Below the pieces are notes generated by a model. That model was not told the DNA's origin. It saw only the letters and a list, made by a program, of their open reading frames with translations, and made no database searches. A DNA stretch of 64,000 nt from Leifsonia sp040686855 (GTDB taxonomy: Bacteria; Actinomycetota; Actinomycetes; Actinomycetales; Microbacteriaceae), in the NCBI RefSeq assembly GCF_040686855.1, contig NZ_JBFBOG010000003.1, positions 186,001 through 250,000 of the forward strand, given 5' to 3'. The position numbers and the translations under genes are program-made. Below, piece by piece: positions 16,953 to 25,392 of the stretch (position 1 is the first letter of the stretch; every line of letters begins with the position of its first letter).

Positions 16953-17179
16953 GTGAAGATCGCCCACTCCGTGCGGTCCAGGATCATGGGGCATCCTTGA
17001 GCGACGACCTGCCAGGTCTTCTCGTCGCGGCCGGCGTACTCGGCGAGGAGCGTCGTGTACTTCCAGTCGCCGGCGACGCGGTCCCAGCGGATCAGCGAGA
17101 TGAGCTGGCCGTTCCGCAGGTAGGGCACCGGGGCGATCTCGTCCGGGTGCGGGTCGTGGATCTTCGCGTGCAGTGTCAC
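16949..17179 (-). CDS. Small Trp-rich protein of unknown function (paralogue 2)
   Basis: This 76-residue protein starts at GTG 17179, chosen because GGAGGGG lies about 6 nt upstream. It begins MTLHAKIHDPHPDE and contains LISLIRWDRVAGDWKYTTL and DEKTWQVVAQG, related to the 74-residue protein at 13930-14154. It has no TM or signal peptide. It overlaps the META lipoprotein start by 4 nt, so a functional link is plausible but unproven. Confidence 0.75.
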   Translation of the reverse strand: MTLHAKIHDPHPDEIAPVPYLRNGQLISLIRWDRVAGDWKYTTLLAEYAGRDEKTWQVVAQGCPMILDRTEWAIFT

Positions 17180-17376
17180 GGCAGTCCCCTCCCGTTGCCG
17201 ATTCCGGTTCTCCGATGCGTTCCGTGGACGCCCGGATGCGCACAGTGTCGCTCGGAAATGGTTCAAAAGACAAGTAGTTAGTCGGGTGACTTTCTCCATC
17301 TTCCCGAGGACGGGTCGAGCGAAGTACCGTGCGGCCACGCACAGCGAACCCCGCGTGCCCAAGGGTTGGAGTCGTC

Positions 17377-17769
17377 ATGACGTTCTGGGATTTCCTCGTC
17401 TGGTCGTTCTGGTTCTACCTCGTGTTCGTATGCATCACGATCTTCATCCGCGTCATCATCGACATCTTCCGCGACCCGACCTTGAGCGGGTGGGCGAAGG
17501 CCCTGTGGGTGCTGTTCCTGGTGATCTTCCCGTTCCTCGCCGCGTTCATCTACCTGATCGCGCGCGGCGGGAAGATGGCGCAGCGCAACATGGCCGGGAT
17601 GGCCGAGGCGCAGCAGGCGAACGATCAGTACATCCGCCAGGTGGCCGGGTCGTCGGCGGCCTCGCCCGCGGGCGAGATCGAGTCGGCCAAGCGGCTGCTC
17701 GACAGCGGCGCGATCACGCCGGCGGAGTTCGACACGCTGAAGGCGCAGGCGCTCGCCGGGACACGCTGA
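17377..17769 (+). CDS. PLDc_N / SHOCT domain membrane protein
   Basis: This 130-residue protein has two TM helices (FLVWSFWFYLVFVCITIFIR; ALWVLFLVIFPFLAAFIYLI). Together they resemble the phospholipase D N-terminal membrane domain, which has no catalytic residues. A C-terminal SHOCT motif follows (EIESAKRLLDSGAITPAEFD TLKAQAL). SHOCT is a short oligomerisation module often found on membrane proteins. GGAG precedes the ATG by 6 nt. It ends 7 nt before an MFS gene and may be co-transcribed with it. Confidence 0.85.
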   Translation: MTFWDFLVWSFWFYLVFVCITIFIRVIIDIFRDPTLSGWAKALWVLFLVIFPFLAAFIYLIARGGKMAQRNMAGMAEAQQANDQYIRQVAGSSAASPAGEIESAKRLLDSGAITPAEFDTLKAQALAGTR

Positions 17770-17776
17770 TCGCACG

Positions 17777-19186
17777 ATGAGCACCACGACGACGCGCACG
17801 GTCGCCGGCTGGACGCTGGTGCCGCTCGCGCTGGCCCAGTTCATCTGCTCGTTCGCGGGCTCCAACATGAACGTGATGCTCAACGACATGAGCCGGGACC
17901 TCGGCACCACGGTCGCGGGCATCCAGCTCTCGATCACGCTGTTCCTGCTCACGATGGCGGCGCTGATGGTGCCGTTCGGCAAGCTCACCGACCTCCTCGG
18001 GCGCAAGACGTGCTTCCTGCTGGGCCTCGGCATCTACGGCCTCGGCGCGGTGCTGAGCGCGCTGGCGCCCGGGCTCGGTCTGCTCGTCCTGGGCAACTCG
18101 ATCCTGGAGGGGGCAGGGACGGCGCTGCTCATCCCTCCCGTCTACATCCTGGTGACGCTGTACTGGAAGGACACGCAGAGCCGCGCCCGGTCGTTCGGGC
18201 TGGTGAGCGCGGCGGGCGGCGTCGGCGCGGCGATGGGTCCGCTGATCGGGGGGTGGATCTGCAGCGCGATCAGCTGGCGCGCCGCGTTCCTGTTCCAGGC
18301 GCTGATCATCGTCGTCATCATCCTGTTCGCGCTCGCGCTGAAGGACCCGCTGGCCCCGGATCCGGGACGCCCCTACGACGTCGTCGGAGCCGTGCTCTCC
18401 GGCACAGGCCTCGTGCTGTTCGTCGCGGGCATCCTGGTCGTCGACACGTCGCCCCTGCTGGCGGTGGCGCTGCTGATCGCGGGGGCCGCGGTCATCGCCT
18501 GGTTCTTCGCGTGGATCCGGAGGCTGGAGCGACGACATCGCGAACCGCTGCTGTCGACCTCGCTCTTCGCGAACCGGACCTCGAACTTCGGCCTGGTCAC
18601 GCAGAACTTCCAGTGGCTGCTCCTCATGGGGATCTCGTTCCTCGTTTCGAGCCACCTCCAGGTCGTGCGCCACTACGACGCGATCGAGACGGGCGTCATC
18701 TTCACGGCCGCGACGGTCGGCATCCTGGTCTCGTCGCTCGCCGCCGGACGCCTGGTGCGGGTCATCGCCCAGCGCACGCTGATCCTCGGCGGCTTCGTGC
18801 TGACCGGGATCGGGACGATGCTGCTCCTGCTGGTGGGCGCGATCCCGGGCGGCTGGCCGTTCGTCCCGGGCCTTCTCGTGATCGGTCTGGGAGTCGGGGT
18901 GATGCTCACCCCGAGCGTGAACGTCGTGCAGTCGGCGTTCCCCGAGGCGCAGCAGGGCGAGATCTCGGGACTGTCGCGGAGCGTGTCCAACCTGGGATCC
19001 AGCTTTGGCACGGCGATCGTCGGCACTGTGCTGGGGTTCGGCGTGGGCCAGCGGGCGGGAGGGTACGTGCTCGCCATGGCCGTCCTCGTCGTGGTGGCGG
19101 TCGCGGGCGCGGTGGTCGGCGGGTTCCTGCCGCGGGGTCGCTCAGAGGAACGGGTCGGGATATCGAGCCCGGCCGTCGACGGCTAG
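17777..19186 (+). CDS. MFS transporter, DHA2 (14-TM-like) type
   Basis: The 469-residue membrane protein begins WTLVPLALAQFICSFAGSNM. It has GKLTDLLGRKTCFLLGLGIY (motif A) after TM2 and SAAGGVGAAMGPLIGGWICS (antiporter motif C) in TM5, which marks drug/H+ antiporters. The overall length and extra central helices fit the DHA2 group, to which many multidrug and antibiotic exporters belong. The substrate is unknown. It follows the PLDc_N/SHOCT gene closely. Confidence 0.9.
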   Translation: MSTTTTRTVAGWTLVPLALAQFICSFAGSNMNVMLNDMSRDLGTTVAGIQLSITLFLLTMAALMVPFGKLTDLLGRKTCFLLGLGIYGLGAVLSALAPGLGLLVLGNSILEGAGTALLIPPVYILVTLYWKDTQSRARSFGLVSAAGGVGAAMGPLIGGWICSAISWRAAFLFQALIIVVIILFALALKDPLAPDPGRPYDVVGAVLSGTGLVLFVAGILVVDTSPLLAVALLIAGAAVIAWFFAWIRRLERRHREPLLSTSLFANRTSNFGLVTQNFQWLLLMGISFLVSSHLQVVRHYDAIETGVIFTAATVGILVSSLAAGRLVRVIAQRTLILGGFVLTGIGTMLLLLVGAIPGGWPFVPGLLVIGLGVGVMLTPSVNVVQSAFPEAQQGEISGLSRSVSNLGSSFGTAIVGTVLGFGVGQRAGGYVLAMAVLVVVAVAGAVVGGFLPRGRSEERVGISSPAVDG

Positions 19187-19282
19187 GGCCGGCCGGCCCC
19201 GGTACTCCAGCCTCGGGAAAGGCCTGATCGCGCGAGTGACGCTGTCTGGCGCCCGTCCGCGCGTGGTCGCTAGCGTGAGCCC

Positions 19283-20188
19283 ATGAGCGACATGGTGACC
19301 ATCCCGGGCGGCCGCTTCCACATGGGCTCGGCCGAGTTCTACACCGAGGAGCAGCCGGTCCATGAGCGCGAGGTCGCCGCCTTCCGGATCGACCGGTACG
19401 AGGTCACCAACGCCGACTTCGCTGGCTTCGTCGACGACACCGGATACGTGACCGTCGCCGAGCGCCCCCTCGACGCCGCGCTGTTCCCGGAGCTCTCGGA
19501 GGAGGATCGGCGACCCGGCTCGATGGTCTTCACCGCGACGGCCGGACCGGTCGACCTCCGGGAGTGGCGCAACTGGTGGCGATGGGAGCCGGGTGCGGAC
19601 TGGCGGCATCCCGAGGGCGTCGACAGCGGCATCGAGGACCGGATGGACCGCCCCGTCGTGCAGGTCGCGTACGAGGACGCGACCGCCTACGCCGCCTGGG
19701 CCGGAAAGCGCCTGCCCACCGAGGCCGAGCACGAGTACGCCGCGCGCGGCGGCGTCGACGGCGCCCGGTTCGCCTGGGGCGAGGATCCCTATCCCGGCGG
19801 AGAGGCGCAGGCGAACTCCTGGATCGGCCGCTTCCCGTACGACAACCGCGGCCGCTTCGGAGCCACCCCGGCGCCGGTCGGCTCCTACCCGCCCAACGGC
19901 TACGGCCTCTACGACCTGATCGGCAACGTCTGGGAGTGGACCAGCGACTACTACGCGCCGCGCCACATGGTCCCCGGGGAGCGGCCGGTGGAGGCGGGTG
20001 CCCGGCCGAGCCTGCTCTCGGCCGGGACCTCCGATCCGTCGCCCGTGCGACGGGTCCTCAAGGGCGGGTCGTACCTGTGCAGCCCCGAATACTGCCTCCG
20101 GTTCCGTCCCGCGGCGCGCTCGCCGCAGACGGAGGACACCGCGACCACGCACATCGGGTTCCGCTGCGCGGCGGATGTGACCGGCTGA
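19283..20188 (+). CDS. Formylglycine-generating enzyme family protein
   Basis: This 301-residue SUMF1/FGE-fold protein begins MVTIPGGRFHMGSAEFYTEE and has RYEVTNADFAGFVDDTGY, RLPTEAEHEYAARGG and NVWEWTSDYYAPRHM. The segment GGSYLCSPEYCLRFRPAARS retains both active-site cysteines (about Cys266 and Cys271) of copper-dependent aerobic FGE, so it is probably catalytic and oxidises a cysteine of a type I sulfatase to formylglycine. No sulfatase gene is present in this window. TAGCGT lies 6 nt before the ATG, a leaderless arrangement. Confidence 0.88.
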   Translation: MSDMVTIPGGRFHMGSAEFYTEEQPVHEREVAAFRIDRYEVTNADFAGFVDDTGYVTVAERPLDAALFPELSEEDRRPGSMVFTATAGPVDLREWRNWWRWEPGADWRHPEGVDSGIEDRMDRPVVQVAYEDATAYAAWAGKRLPTEAEHEYAARGGVDGARFAWGEDPYPGGEAQANSWIGRFPYDNRGRFGATPAPVGSYPPNGYGLYDLIGNVWEWTSDYYAPRHMVPGERPVEAGARPSLLSAGTSDPSPVRRVLKGGSYLCSPEYCLRFRPAARSPQTEDTATTHIGFRCAADVTG

Positions 20189-20194
20189 TCCCGG

Positions 20195-20479
20195 TCACTC
20201 GTCCGGCTTGAACCCGCTGGTGGCCTGCTCGTAGGTGGTGTGCGGGCGCTTGGGGTACGACATCACCGGCGGCGGCACGTCCGTCTTCTGCAGCGCACCG
20301 AGCACCAGCTGCTCGACAAGGTGCGCCGCCGTGGTGTTCCTGTTCCGCGCGATGCGGACCAACGCCGCATACTCCGGCTCTCCCAGATGGATGCGCAGCG
20401 GGATGCCTCCCGGGGCCCGCCCCGGACCGAGGGTGGTCGCCGCGATGTTCTCCGCCTCGCCCATGATCGGATTGTGCAT
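20195..20479 (-). CDS. Ribbon-helix-helix-like small protein
   Basis: This 94-residue protein starts at ATG 20479, with GGGGG 8 nt upstream; ATG 20515 would add 12 residues. The central part, GIPLRIHLGEPEYAALVRIA followed by NTTAAHLVEQLVLGAL, has the strand-helix-helix spacing of CopG/Arc-like ribbon-helix-helix domains. The C-terminal tail is Pro-rich and polar. It could be a DNA-binding regulator or an orphan antitoxin. No toxin gene adjoins it. Confidence 0.6.
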   Translation of the reverse strand: MHNPIMGEAENIAATTLGPGRAPGGIPLRIHLGEPEYAALVRIARNRNTTAAHLVEQLVLGALQKTDVPPPVMSYPKRPHTTYEQATSGFKPDE

Positions 20480-20705
20480 CACGCGCACCCCCGGGCGGAA
20501 GACGGTAAAAATCATGTCTAGCCGACCCGGTGCACCGGGGTGCATCATGCGGGCGAAGGCTCAACAGGCGATGCGCTGGACCCGGGACTTTTCGGCACCC
20601 GAGTGGCACCCGGCGCGTCCAGCCGGCCGGCTCGCGGGGGTGGGCCGGCCGGCCCTCCGGCGTTCCGGCGACCGCCGGGGCGTCCTTGCGCGAAAGGCGG
20701 TTCCC

Positions 20706-21104
20706 ATGTCTCAGGCACCATCGGCGACCGGCTGGGTCGGCTGGGCGTACTTCGCGTCCATCATGCTCATCATCGGCGCGGCGATCGACATCTTCTACGG
20801 GATCATGGCGATCGTCGGACCGAACACCGCCTACTTCGTGAGCGGCGGCACGGTCGCCTCCTTCAATGTCGCGGCCTGGGGCTGGTGGTCGCTGATCGTC
20901 GGCGTCCTGCTCCTGCTCGCGGGCATCTTCCTCATGCGCGGAGCGATGTGGGCGCGCGTGTTCGCGGTCATCATCGCCGCGGTCAACGCCGTGTCCCAGC
21001 TGATGTCGCTGCCCGCGCAGCCCTGGTGGTCGATCGTGATGGTCGCGATCGACGTGCTGGTCATCTACGCGGTCACCGTCCACGGGCGCGAACTGCGCTC
21101 CTGA
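20706..21104 (+). CDS. DUF7144-like four-TM membrane protein
   Basis: This 132-residue protein has four hydrophobic helices, starting VGWAYFASIMLIIGAAIDIF YGIMAI and including WWSLIVGVLLLLAGIFLM and ending VAIDVLVIYAVTVHGRE. The pattern matches a small actinobacterial membrane family of unknown function. The 226-bp gap upstream contains two GC-rich palindromes (around 20622-20631 and 20643-20654) but no other gene that can be supported. Confidence 0.75.
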   Translation: MSQAPSATGWVGWAYFASIMLIIGAAIDIFYGIMAIVGPNTAYFVSGGTVASFNVAAWGWWSLIVGVLLLLAGIFLMRGAMWARVFAVIIAAVNAVSQLMSLPAQPWWSIVMVAIDVLVIYAVTVHGRELRS

Positions 21105-21129
21105 CATCCGGCCGTCGGGGGATGGGGAG

Positions 21130-21396
21130 ATGAGCGACGCGACGTTCCTCGCGCTTCTCCTCTACCCCGACGAGTCGCGCGACTCGTTCAGCGTTCGTCT
21201 GCCCATGGAGGGAGGGCGCCCGCCGAGCATCCTCCGCACCTCGGCGACGTTCGAGGGGGCGCAGGCGGTGGAGGTCTTCCGCCTCGCCGACGCCAGCTCC
21301 TGGCCCGACTGCGCGGCGTTCCTGTACGAAGAGACGCTGCCCGGGACGGTCAAGGACGGGTCGATGGTGGAGCAGGTGCAGACGCCGGACGACTGA
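21130..21396 (+). CDS. Small protein of unknown function
   Basis: This 88-residue soluble protein starts MSDATFLALLLYPDESRDSF, with GGGGAG upstream of the ATG. No domain is recognised. Codon usage is typical of its neighbours (GC-rich third positions), supporting a real gene. It lies 25 nt after the membrane protein gene in the same direction and may be co-transcribed. Confidence 0.6.
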   Translation: MSDATFLALLLYPDESRDSFSVRLPMEGGRPPSILRTSATFEGAQAVEVFRLADASSWPDCAAFLYEETLPGTVKDGSMVEQVQTPDD

Positions 21397-21446
21397 GGGG
21401 CCCGCGTTTTTGCTTATATCCGGGGGATATCAGCTGATTCGCGGGT

Positions 21447-22124
21447 TCAGAGCCGGATACCCAGGTTCCTCGCGTAAGGCTGCAAGCCGAAACCCAGCGC
21501 GATCGCCACCGAGGCCGCGTTCTCCTCTCGGCAGCGCCAGCGAGCGATTCCCGACCGCCGGGTCGCAGCGTTGAGTGCCATCGCTGCGACCCGGCGCCCG
21601 AGGCCACGGCCGCGAAACCCCGGCGCGACGAGCAGGCCTACGTCTGTGCGCCCACCCACCCAAGGGCTCAGCGAGGAGAGCGCGGCGAGCGTGCCCGCAG
21701 CCCAGAGTCCGAAGCGGTCGACGTCCGGATCGAGCACGCCCGACTCCTCGACCTCTTCCGGGGGGATCCTCTCGGTCATCCGTCGCACCTCGTCGATGGA
21801 TGGAACGCGGGCTTCGCGCGACGAGGGGATGTCCTCGCCCGCGAGATAGTGAGCGGCCGGGCCCAGGACCACGGGATCCGAGTCGGCCAGTGCCGCTCGC
21901 CACACGGCTCCATCAAGCGCGGTCTCGATGCGAATCCCGTCGACGTCGGCGCGCCGCCTCATCGGTGCCCGCACTCGCACCGTTTCGTCGAGCTGCAGGA
22001 CGTAGATGCCGGCGCGCGGCTCGTCGACGTAGGTGAAGTGCACACCCGGCCGCCGCAGCTCAGCCCGCTCGACGTGGAACACCTCCGCCCAGTACTGGTC
22101 AGCGCGGTCCACGGGTGAAGTCAC
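21447..22124 (-). CDS. GNAT family N-acetyltransferase
   Basis: This 225-residue protein has a C-terminal GNAT domain: GLWAAGTLAALSSLSPWVGG, then VGLLVAPGFRGRGLGRRVAA (the acetyl-CoA-binding R/Q-x-x-G-x-G/A pyrophosphate loop) and ARWRCREENAASVAIALGFG. The N-terminal half is a poorly conserved extension, as in the FR47-like group. It starts at GTG 22124, 17 nt after the hydrolase stop, so it is the last gene of an operon with adenine deaminase and the hydrolase. The substrate is unknown. Confidence 0.85.
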   Translation of the reverse strand: MTSPVDRADQYWAEVFHVERAELRRPGVHFTYVDEPRAGIYVLQLDETVRVRAPMRRRADVDGIRIETALDGAVWRAALADSDPVVLGPAAHYLAGEDIPSSREARVPSIDEVRRMTERIPPEEVEESGVLDPDVDRFGLWAAGTLAALSSLSPWVGGRTDVGLLVAPGFRGRGLGRRVAAMALNAATRRSGIARWRCREENAASVAIALGFGLQPYARNLGIRL

Positions 22125-22141
22125 GCCGCGATCGCCGCTCC

Positions 22142-22969
22142 TCACCACTGCGTCAGTGCCCAGTCCAGCGCCACCCCGAACGCGGTGAGCACCGACACGT
22201 GCCCCTCGCGGGGTCGGATCCACAGTTCGGCGTGGGGGAGTCGTTCGAGCATGGCCGCCGCGTGCGGCGCGGGGACGACGCGGTCGGCCCCGCCCTGAAT
22301 GAGCAGCACGGGCGGTCGGACACTCCGCAGCTCGACGCCCCACGGGGAGGTGTAGGCGACGTCGTCGTCCACCTCTCCCGTCGGTCCCGCCGCCGACCCG
22401 GCCTGCGCGTCGGCGCCCAGGGCGCCCCAGGGTCCGGCGAGCGTTTCGAAGTCTCGCGCCGTGAACTGCTCCGGGTCCCACTCCGCCGTCTCGGCGTAGG
22501 CCGTCCGGGCATCGTGGCCCGCGAGGGCGGCCTGCAGGCCGCCCGGTGAGGCCATCCCCGAGAACCAGTCCGGCGATCCGTCGAACGGTGCGATGCCCGC
22601 CAGGGTGACGACCGCGGCCACCCGGTCGGGGGCGAGGGCCGCCAGCGCCAACGCGTGCGGGCCCCCTCCGGACGCCCCGGCGGTGATCGCGCGGTCGATG
22701 CCGAGCGCGTCGAGGACCGCGAGCACGTCGGCTGCGGCGTCGGCGACCGAGCGGCCGGGGAGCGGGTCCGATCCGGGATAGCCGGGACGGGTCACCGAGA
22801 CAACGCGCAGACCCCGCCGGCCGGCCTCGGCGGCAACGGGCTCGATCACCGCGCCGGTCTGCGGGGTCCCGTGATGCCACACGAGCACCGGCGCGTCCTC
22901 GGCGCCGCCGGCGTCGGCGTAGCGCACCGCCCGGCCGTCGGCGGTGACGAAGTGCTGCGGCTCGCTCAC
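22142..22969 (-). CDS. Alpha/beta hydrolase
   Basis: This 275-residue alpha/beta hydrolase has an HG-type oxyanion region LVWHHGTPQTGAVIEP, a nucleophile elbow ITAGASGGGPHALALAALAP (Gly-x-Ser-x-Gly with Ser in GASGG), the acid region VLLIQGGADRVVPAPHAAAM, and a C-terminal catalytic His in REGHVSVL. The GTG start lies inside the stop of the adenine deaminase gene (GTGA overlap). The substrate cannot be predicted. It is co-transcribed with a deaminase and a GNAT enzyme. Confidence 0.9.
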   Translation of the reverse strand: MSEPQHFVTADGRAVRYADAGGAEDAPVLVWHHGTPQTGAVIEPVAAEAGRRGLRVVSVTRPGYPGSDPLPGRSVADAAADVLAVLDALGIDRAITAGASGGGPHALALAALAPDRVAAVVTLAGIAPFDGSPDWFSGMASPGGLQAALAGHDARTAYAETAEWDPEQFTARDFETLAGPWGALGADAQAGSAAGPTGEVDDDVAYTSPWGVELRSVRPPVLLIQGGADRVVPAPHAAAMLERLPHAELWIRPREGHVSVLTAFGVALDWALTQW

Positions 22970-23979
22970 GGTCGCCACGCCTCGAGCTCGGCGAGCAGTG
23001 CGTCCTTGCGCTCGGGCGACGCGAACGACGACTCGATCGACGTGCGCGCGAACCGGCGCGCCTGGTCGGCGGTCAGCCCGAGGGCGTCCCGCACGGCGAT
23101 GAAGTTCGTGCCTACGTAGCCGCCGAAGTAGGCGGGGTCGTCGGAGTTGATGGTGACCGGCACGCCCGCCGCGTCGAGCCGGAGCAGGGGATGGTCGCGC
23201 AGGTCGGGCGTCGCCTGCAGCCGCACGTTCGACAGCGGGCACACCGTCAGCGGGATGCGCTCCTCGGCCAGGCGCGCGACCAGCTGCGGGTCCTCGATCG
23301 AGCGGATGCCGTGGTCGATCCGTTCGGCGTGCAACAGGTCCAGCGCCTCCCACACGTACGCCGGCGGGCCCTCCTCGCCGGCGTGAGCGACGGCGTGCAG
23401 GCCGGCCTCGCGGGCCCGCGCGTACACCGCCTCGAACAACGACGGCGGATAGCCGACCTCGGCCGAGTCGAGTCCGACGCCGACGATGCGGTCGGTCCGG
23501 GCCAGTCCGGCGGTCAGCGCCTCCTCGGCGGTCGCCACCGGCGCATCGCGGAGGAAGCACAGGATCAGCGCGCCGGTCATGCCGTGTTCGCGCTCCGCCT
23601 CGTCGAGGGCGTCGCCGATCCCGTCCACCACGTCGTCGAAGGCCACCCCGCGCGACGTGTGCGCCTGCGGATCGAAGAACAGCTCGACGTGCCGCACGCC
23701 CTGCGCGTGCGCGCGCCGCAGGTAGCGCCGGGTGAGCTCGGCGAAGTCCTCCCGGGTCAGGAGCACCGCCATGGTCGCGTAGTAGAGGTCTAGGAACGAC
23801 TGGAGGTCGTCGAAGTCGTACTGCGCGGCGAGCTCGTCCACGTCGGCGTAGGGCAGCTCCACCCCGTTGCGCGCGGCGAGCTCGAACGCGAGATCGGGCT
23901 CCAGCGTGCCTTCGATGTGGAGGTGCAGCTCCGCTTTGGGCAGGGCGAGCAGGGCGTCGTCGGTCAGGGCGTCCGTCAT
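22966..23979 (-). CDS. Adenine deaminase (adenosine deaminase superfamily)
   Basis: This 337-residue amidohydrolase has metal ligands HLHIEGT (His19, His21), AHAGEEGPP and NSDDPAYFGGYVGTNF. The combination KAELHLHIEGTLEPDL, VELFFDPQAHTSRG and DPAYFGGY matches the Aah1/PA0148-type adenine deaminases more closely than true adenosine deaminases. The likely reaction is adenine + H2O to hypoxanthine + NH3 for purine salvage. Automatic pipelines would probably call it adenosine deaminase. It is first in an operon with the hydrolase and the GNAT gene. Confidence 0.85.
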   Translation of the reverse strand: MTDALTDDALLALPKAELHLHIEGTLEPDLAFELAARNGVELPYADVDELAAQYDFDDLQSFLDLYYATMAVLLTREDFAELTRRYLRRAHAQGVRHVELFFDPQAHTSRGVAFDDVVDGIGDALDEAEREHGMTGALILCFLRDAPVATAEEALTAGLARTDRIVGVGLDSAEVGYPPSLFEAVYARAREAGLHAVAHAGEEGPPAYVWEALDLLHAERIDHGIRSIEDPQLVARLAEERIPLTVCPLSNVRLQATPDLRDHPLLRLDAAGVPVTINSDDPAYFGGYVGTNFIAVRDALGLTADQARRFARTSIESSFASPERKDALLAELEAWRP

Positions 23980-24059
23980 GATGACGATCCTCCCACCGAC
24001 CGACGACGCTGCGCCTCCCGACGGACGCGGGTCCGCCGCATCCGCCGTAGCGTCGCCGT

Positions 24060-24509
24060 ATGGCCCGACGCCGCATCGCCCTCGCCCTCACCGCCGCCGC
24101 GCTCATCGCCGCGGGCCTGGTCGTGGCCCGTACGACCGACAGTGCCGCCTGGACGTTCGTGGGCGACGCCCTCTATGCGGCGATGCTCTACGCCGTGGCG
24201 GGAGCCGTGCTCCCGCGCGCCGCTCCGCCGCTCGTGGGGGCGATCGCCTTCGGTGTCAGCGCCGCGGTCGAGTTCTTCCAGCTGACGGGCATACCCGGCC
24301 ACCTCGCCACCGTCGTTCCCGGCGCCGCCCTCGTGCTCGGGACGACGTTCCAGGGCAGCGACCTCGTCGCCTACGCGCTCGGCGCGGGGTTCGCGGTCGC
24401 CGCCGATGTCGTCATCCGACGCGCAACAGGATCTTCCCGCGGTGAGCGGACGACTCCATCCGCCGGTGCGCCGCCGCCGCGTCCTCCAGCGGGAACACCG
24501 AGTCGATGA
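24060..24509 (+). CDS. DUF2809 family membrane protein
   Basis: This 149-residue protein has about four TM helices (ALTAAALIAAGLVVARTTDS, AAMLYAVAGAVLPRAAPP, GAIAFGVSAAVEFFQLTGIP, LVAYALGAGFAVAADVVIRR). The EFFQLTGIPG motif is typical of DUF2809. TAGCGT lies 6 nt before the ATG, a leaderless start. The last 98 nt, a Pro/Arg-rich tail, overlap the convergent oxidoreductase gene; the fold probably ends near residue 120. Function unknown. Confidence 0.75.
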   Translation: MARRRIALALTAAALIAAGLVVARTTDSAAWTFVGDALYAAMLYAVAGAVLPRAAPPLVGAIAFGVSAAVEFFQLTGIPGHLATVVPGAALVLGTTFQGSDLVAYALGAGFAVAADVVIRRATGSSRGERTTPSAGAPPPRPPAGTPSR

Positions 24510-25392
24510 CCGGCCGGACACGTCCCTCGGCGAGCAGCGGCCAGACGTTCTCGCGCACGGCGGCGATGATCGCGACCCGCTCGGCGAGCGGCCGGGCGCG
24601 CAGCGTCGTGCCGTGCAGGGAGGCCCGCTTCCGCATCATCAGGCCCATATCGACCGACGCCGGCTCGCGGTCGCGCACGGCGATCGACACGATGCGGCCG
24701 CCGGTCGCCAGCGCCTCCAGGTCGCGGGCGATGTACGCCCCGCCGACGATGTCGAGCACGACGTCCGCTCCGCGCCCGGCGGTGAACGCGTCCACCGCCT
24801 CCACGAAGTCCTGCGTGCGGTAGTTCACGGCCGCGTCGGCGCCGACCTCGCGGCAGAAGTCCGCCTTCTCGTCGCTTCCGGCGGTGGCGATGACCTGCGC
24901 GCCGCGGGCGCGGGCGAGCTGGATGGCCATGGTGCCGATGCCGCTGGAGCCGCCGTGGACGAGCAGCACCTCCTCGGCGGCGAGACGGCCGAGGTCGAAG
25001 ACGTTCGACCAGACGGTCGCGGCGACCTCGGGCAGCCCAGCGGCCTCCACGAGGTCGACGGAATCGGGAACCGGGAGCACCAGCCCGGCGTCGACCGTGA
25101 CGAGCTCCGCGTAGCCACCGCCGGGGAGCAGCGCGCACACGCGGTCGCCGATGCTCCACCCGTCGACACCGTCGCCGAGCGCGTCGATCGTGCCGGACAC
25201 TTCGAGCCCGGGCCACTCCGGCGCCCCGGCCGGCGACGGGTAGTACCCGCGCCGCTGGCTGAGGTCGGCCCCATTGAGTCCGGCCGCGACGACGCGGATC
25301 CGCACCTCATTCGCCCCGGGCGTCGGGTCCGGCCGCTCGGCGACCTCGAGCACGTCCGCGTCCCCGGGCCGCGACACGACGACGGCGCGCAT
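24412..25392 (-). CDS. Zinc-independent quinone oxidoreductase-like MDR protein
   Basis: This 326-residue medium-chain dehydrogenase/reductase begins MRAVVVSRPGDADVLEVAER. It has NGADLSQRRGYYPSPAGAPE (substrate domain), the Rossmann motif VHGGSSGIGTMAIQLARARG and a C-terminal VRPVIDSVFPLEDAAAAHRR. Zinc ligands of alcohol dehydrogenases are missing, so it belongs to the NADPH:quinone oxidoreductase (QOR) group. Its ATG overlaps the stop of the upstream ABC permease by 1 nt, making it the last gene of that operon. Confidence 0.9.
   Translation of the reverse strand: MRAVVVSRPGDADVLEVAERPDPTPGANEVRIRVVAAGLNGADLSQRRGYYPSPAGAPEWPGLEVSGTIDALGDGVDGWSIGDRVCALLPGGGYAELVTVDAGLVLPVPDSVDLVEAAGLPEVAATVWSNVFDLGRLAAEEVLLVHGGSSGIGTMAIQLARARGAQVIATAGSDEKADFCREVGADAAVNYRTQDFVEAVDAFTAGRGADVVLDIVGGAYIARDLEALATGGRIVSIAVRDREPASVDMGLMMRKRASLHGTTLRARPLAERVAIIAAVRENVWPLLAEGRVRPVIDSVFPLEDAAAAHRRMESSAHRGKILLRVG

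Noticed and set aside
20622..20654. GC-rich palindromes before the DUF7144-like gene as a terminator
   Set aside because: No T-tract, and such GGCCGGCC runs arise easily at this GC content.
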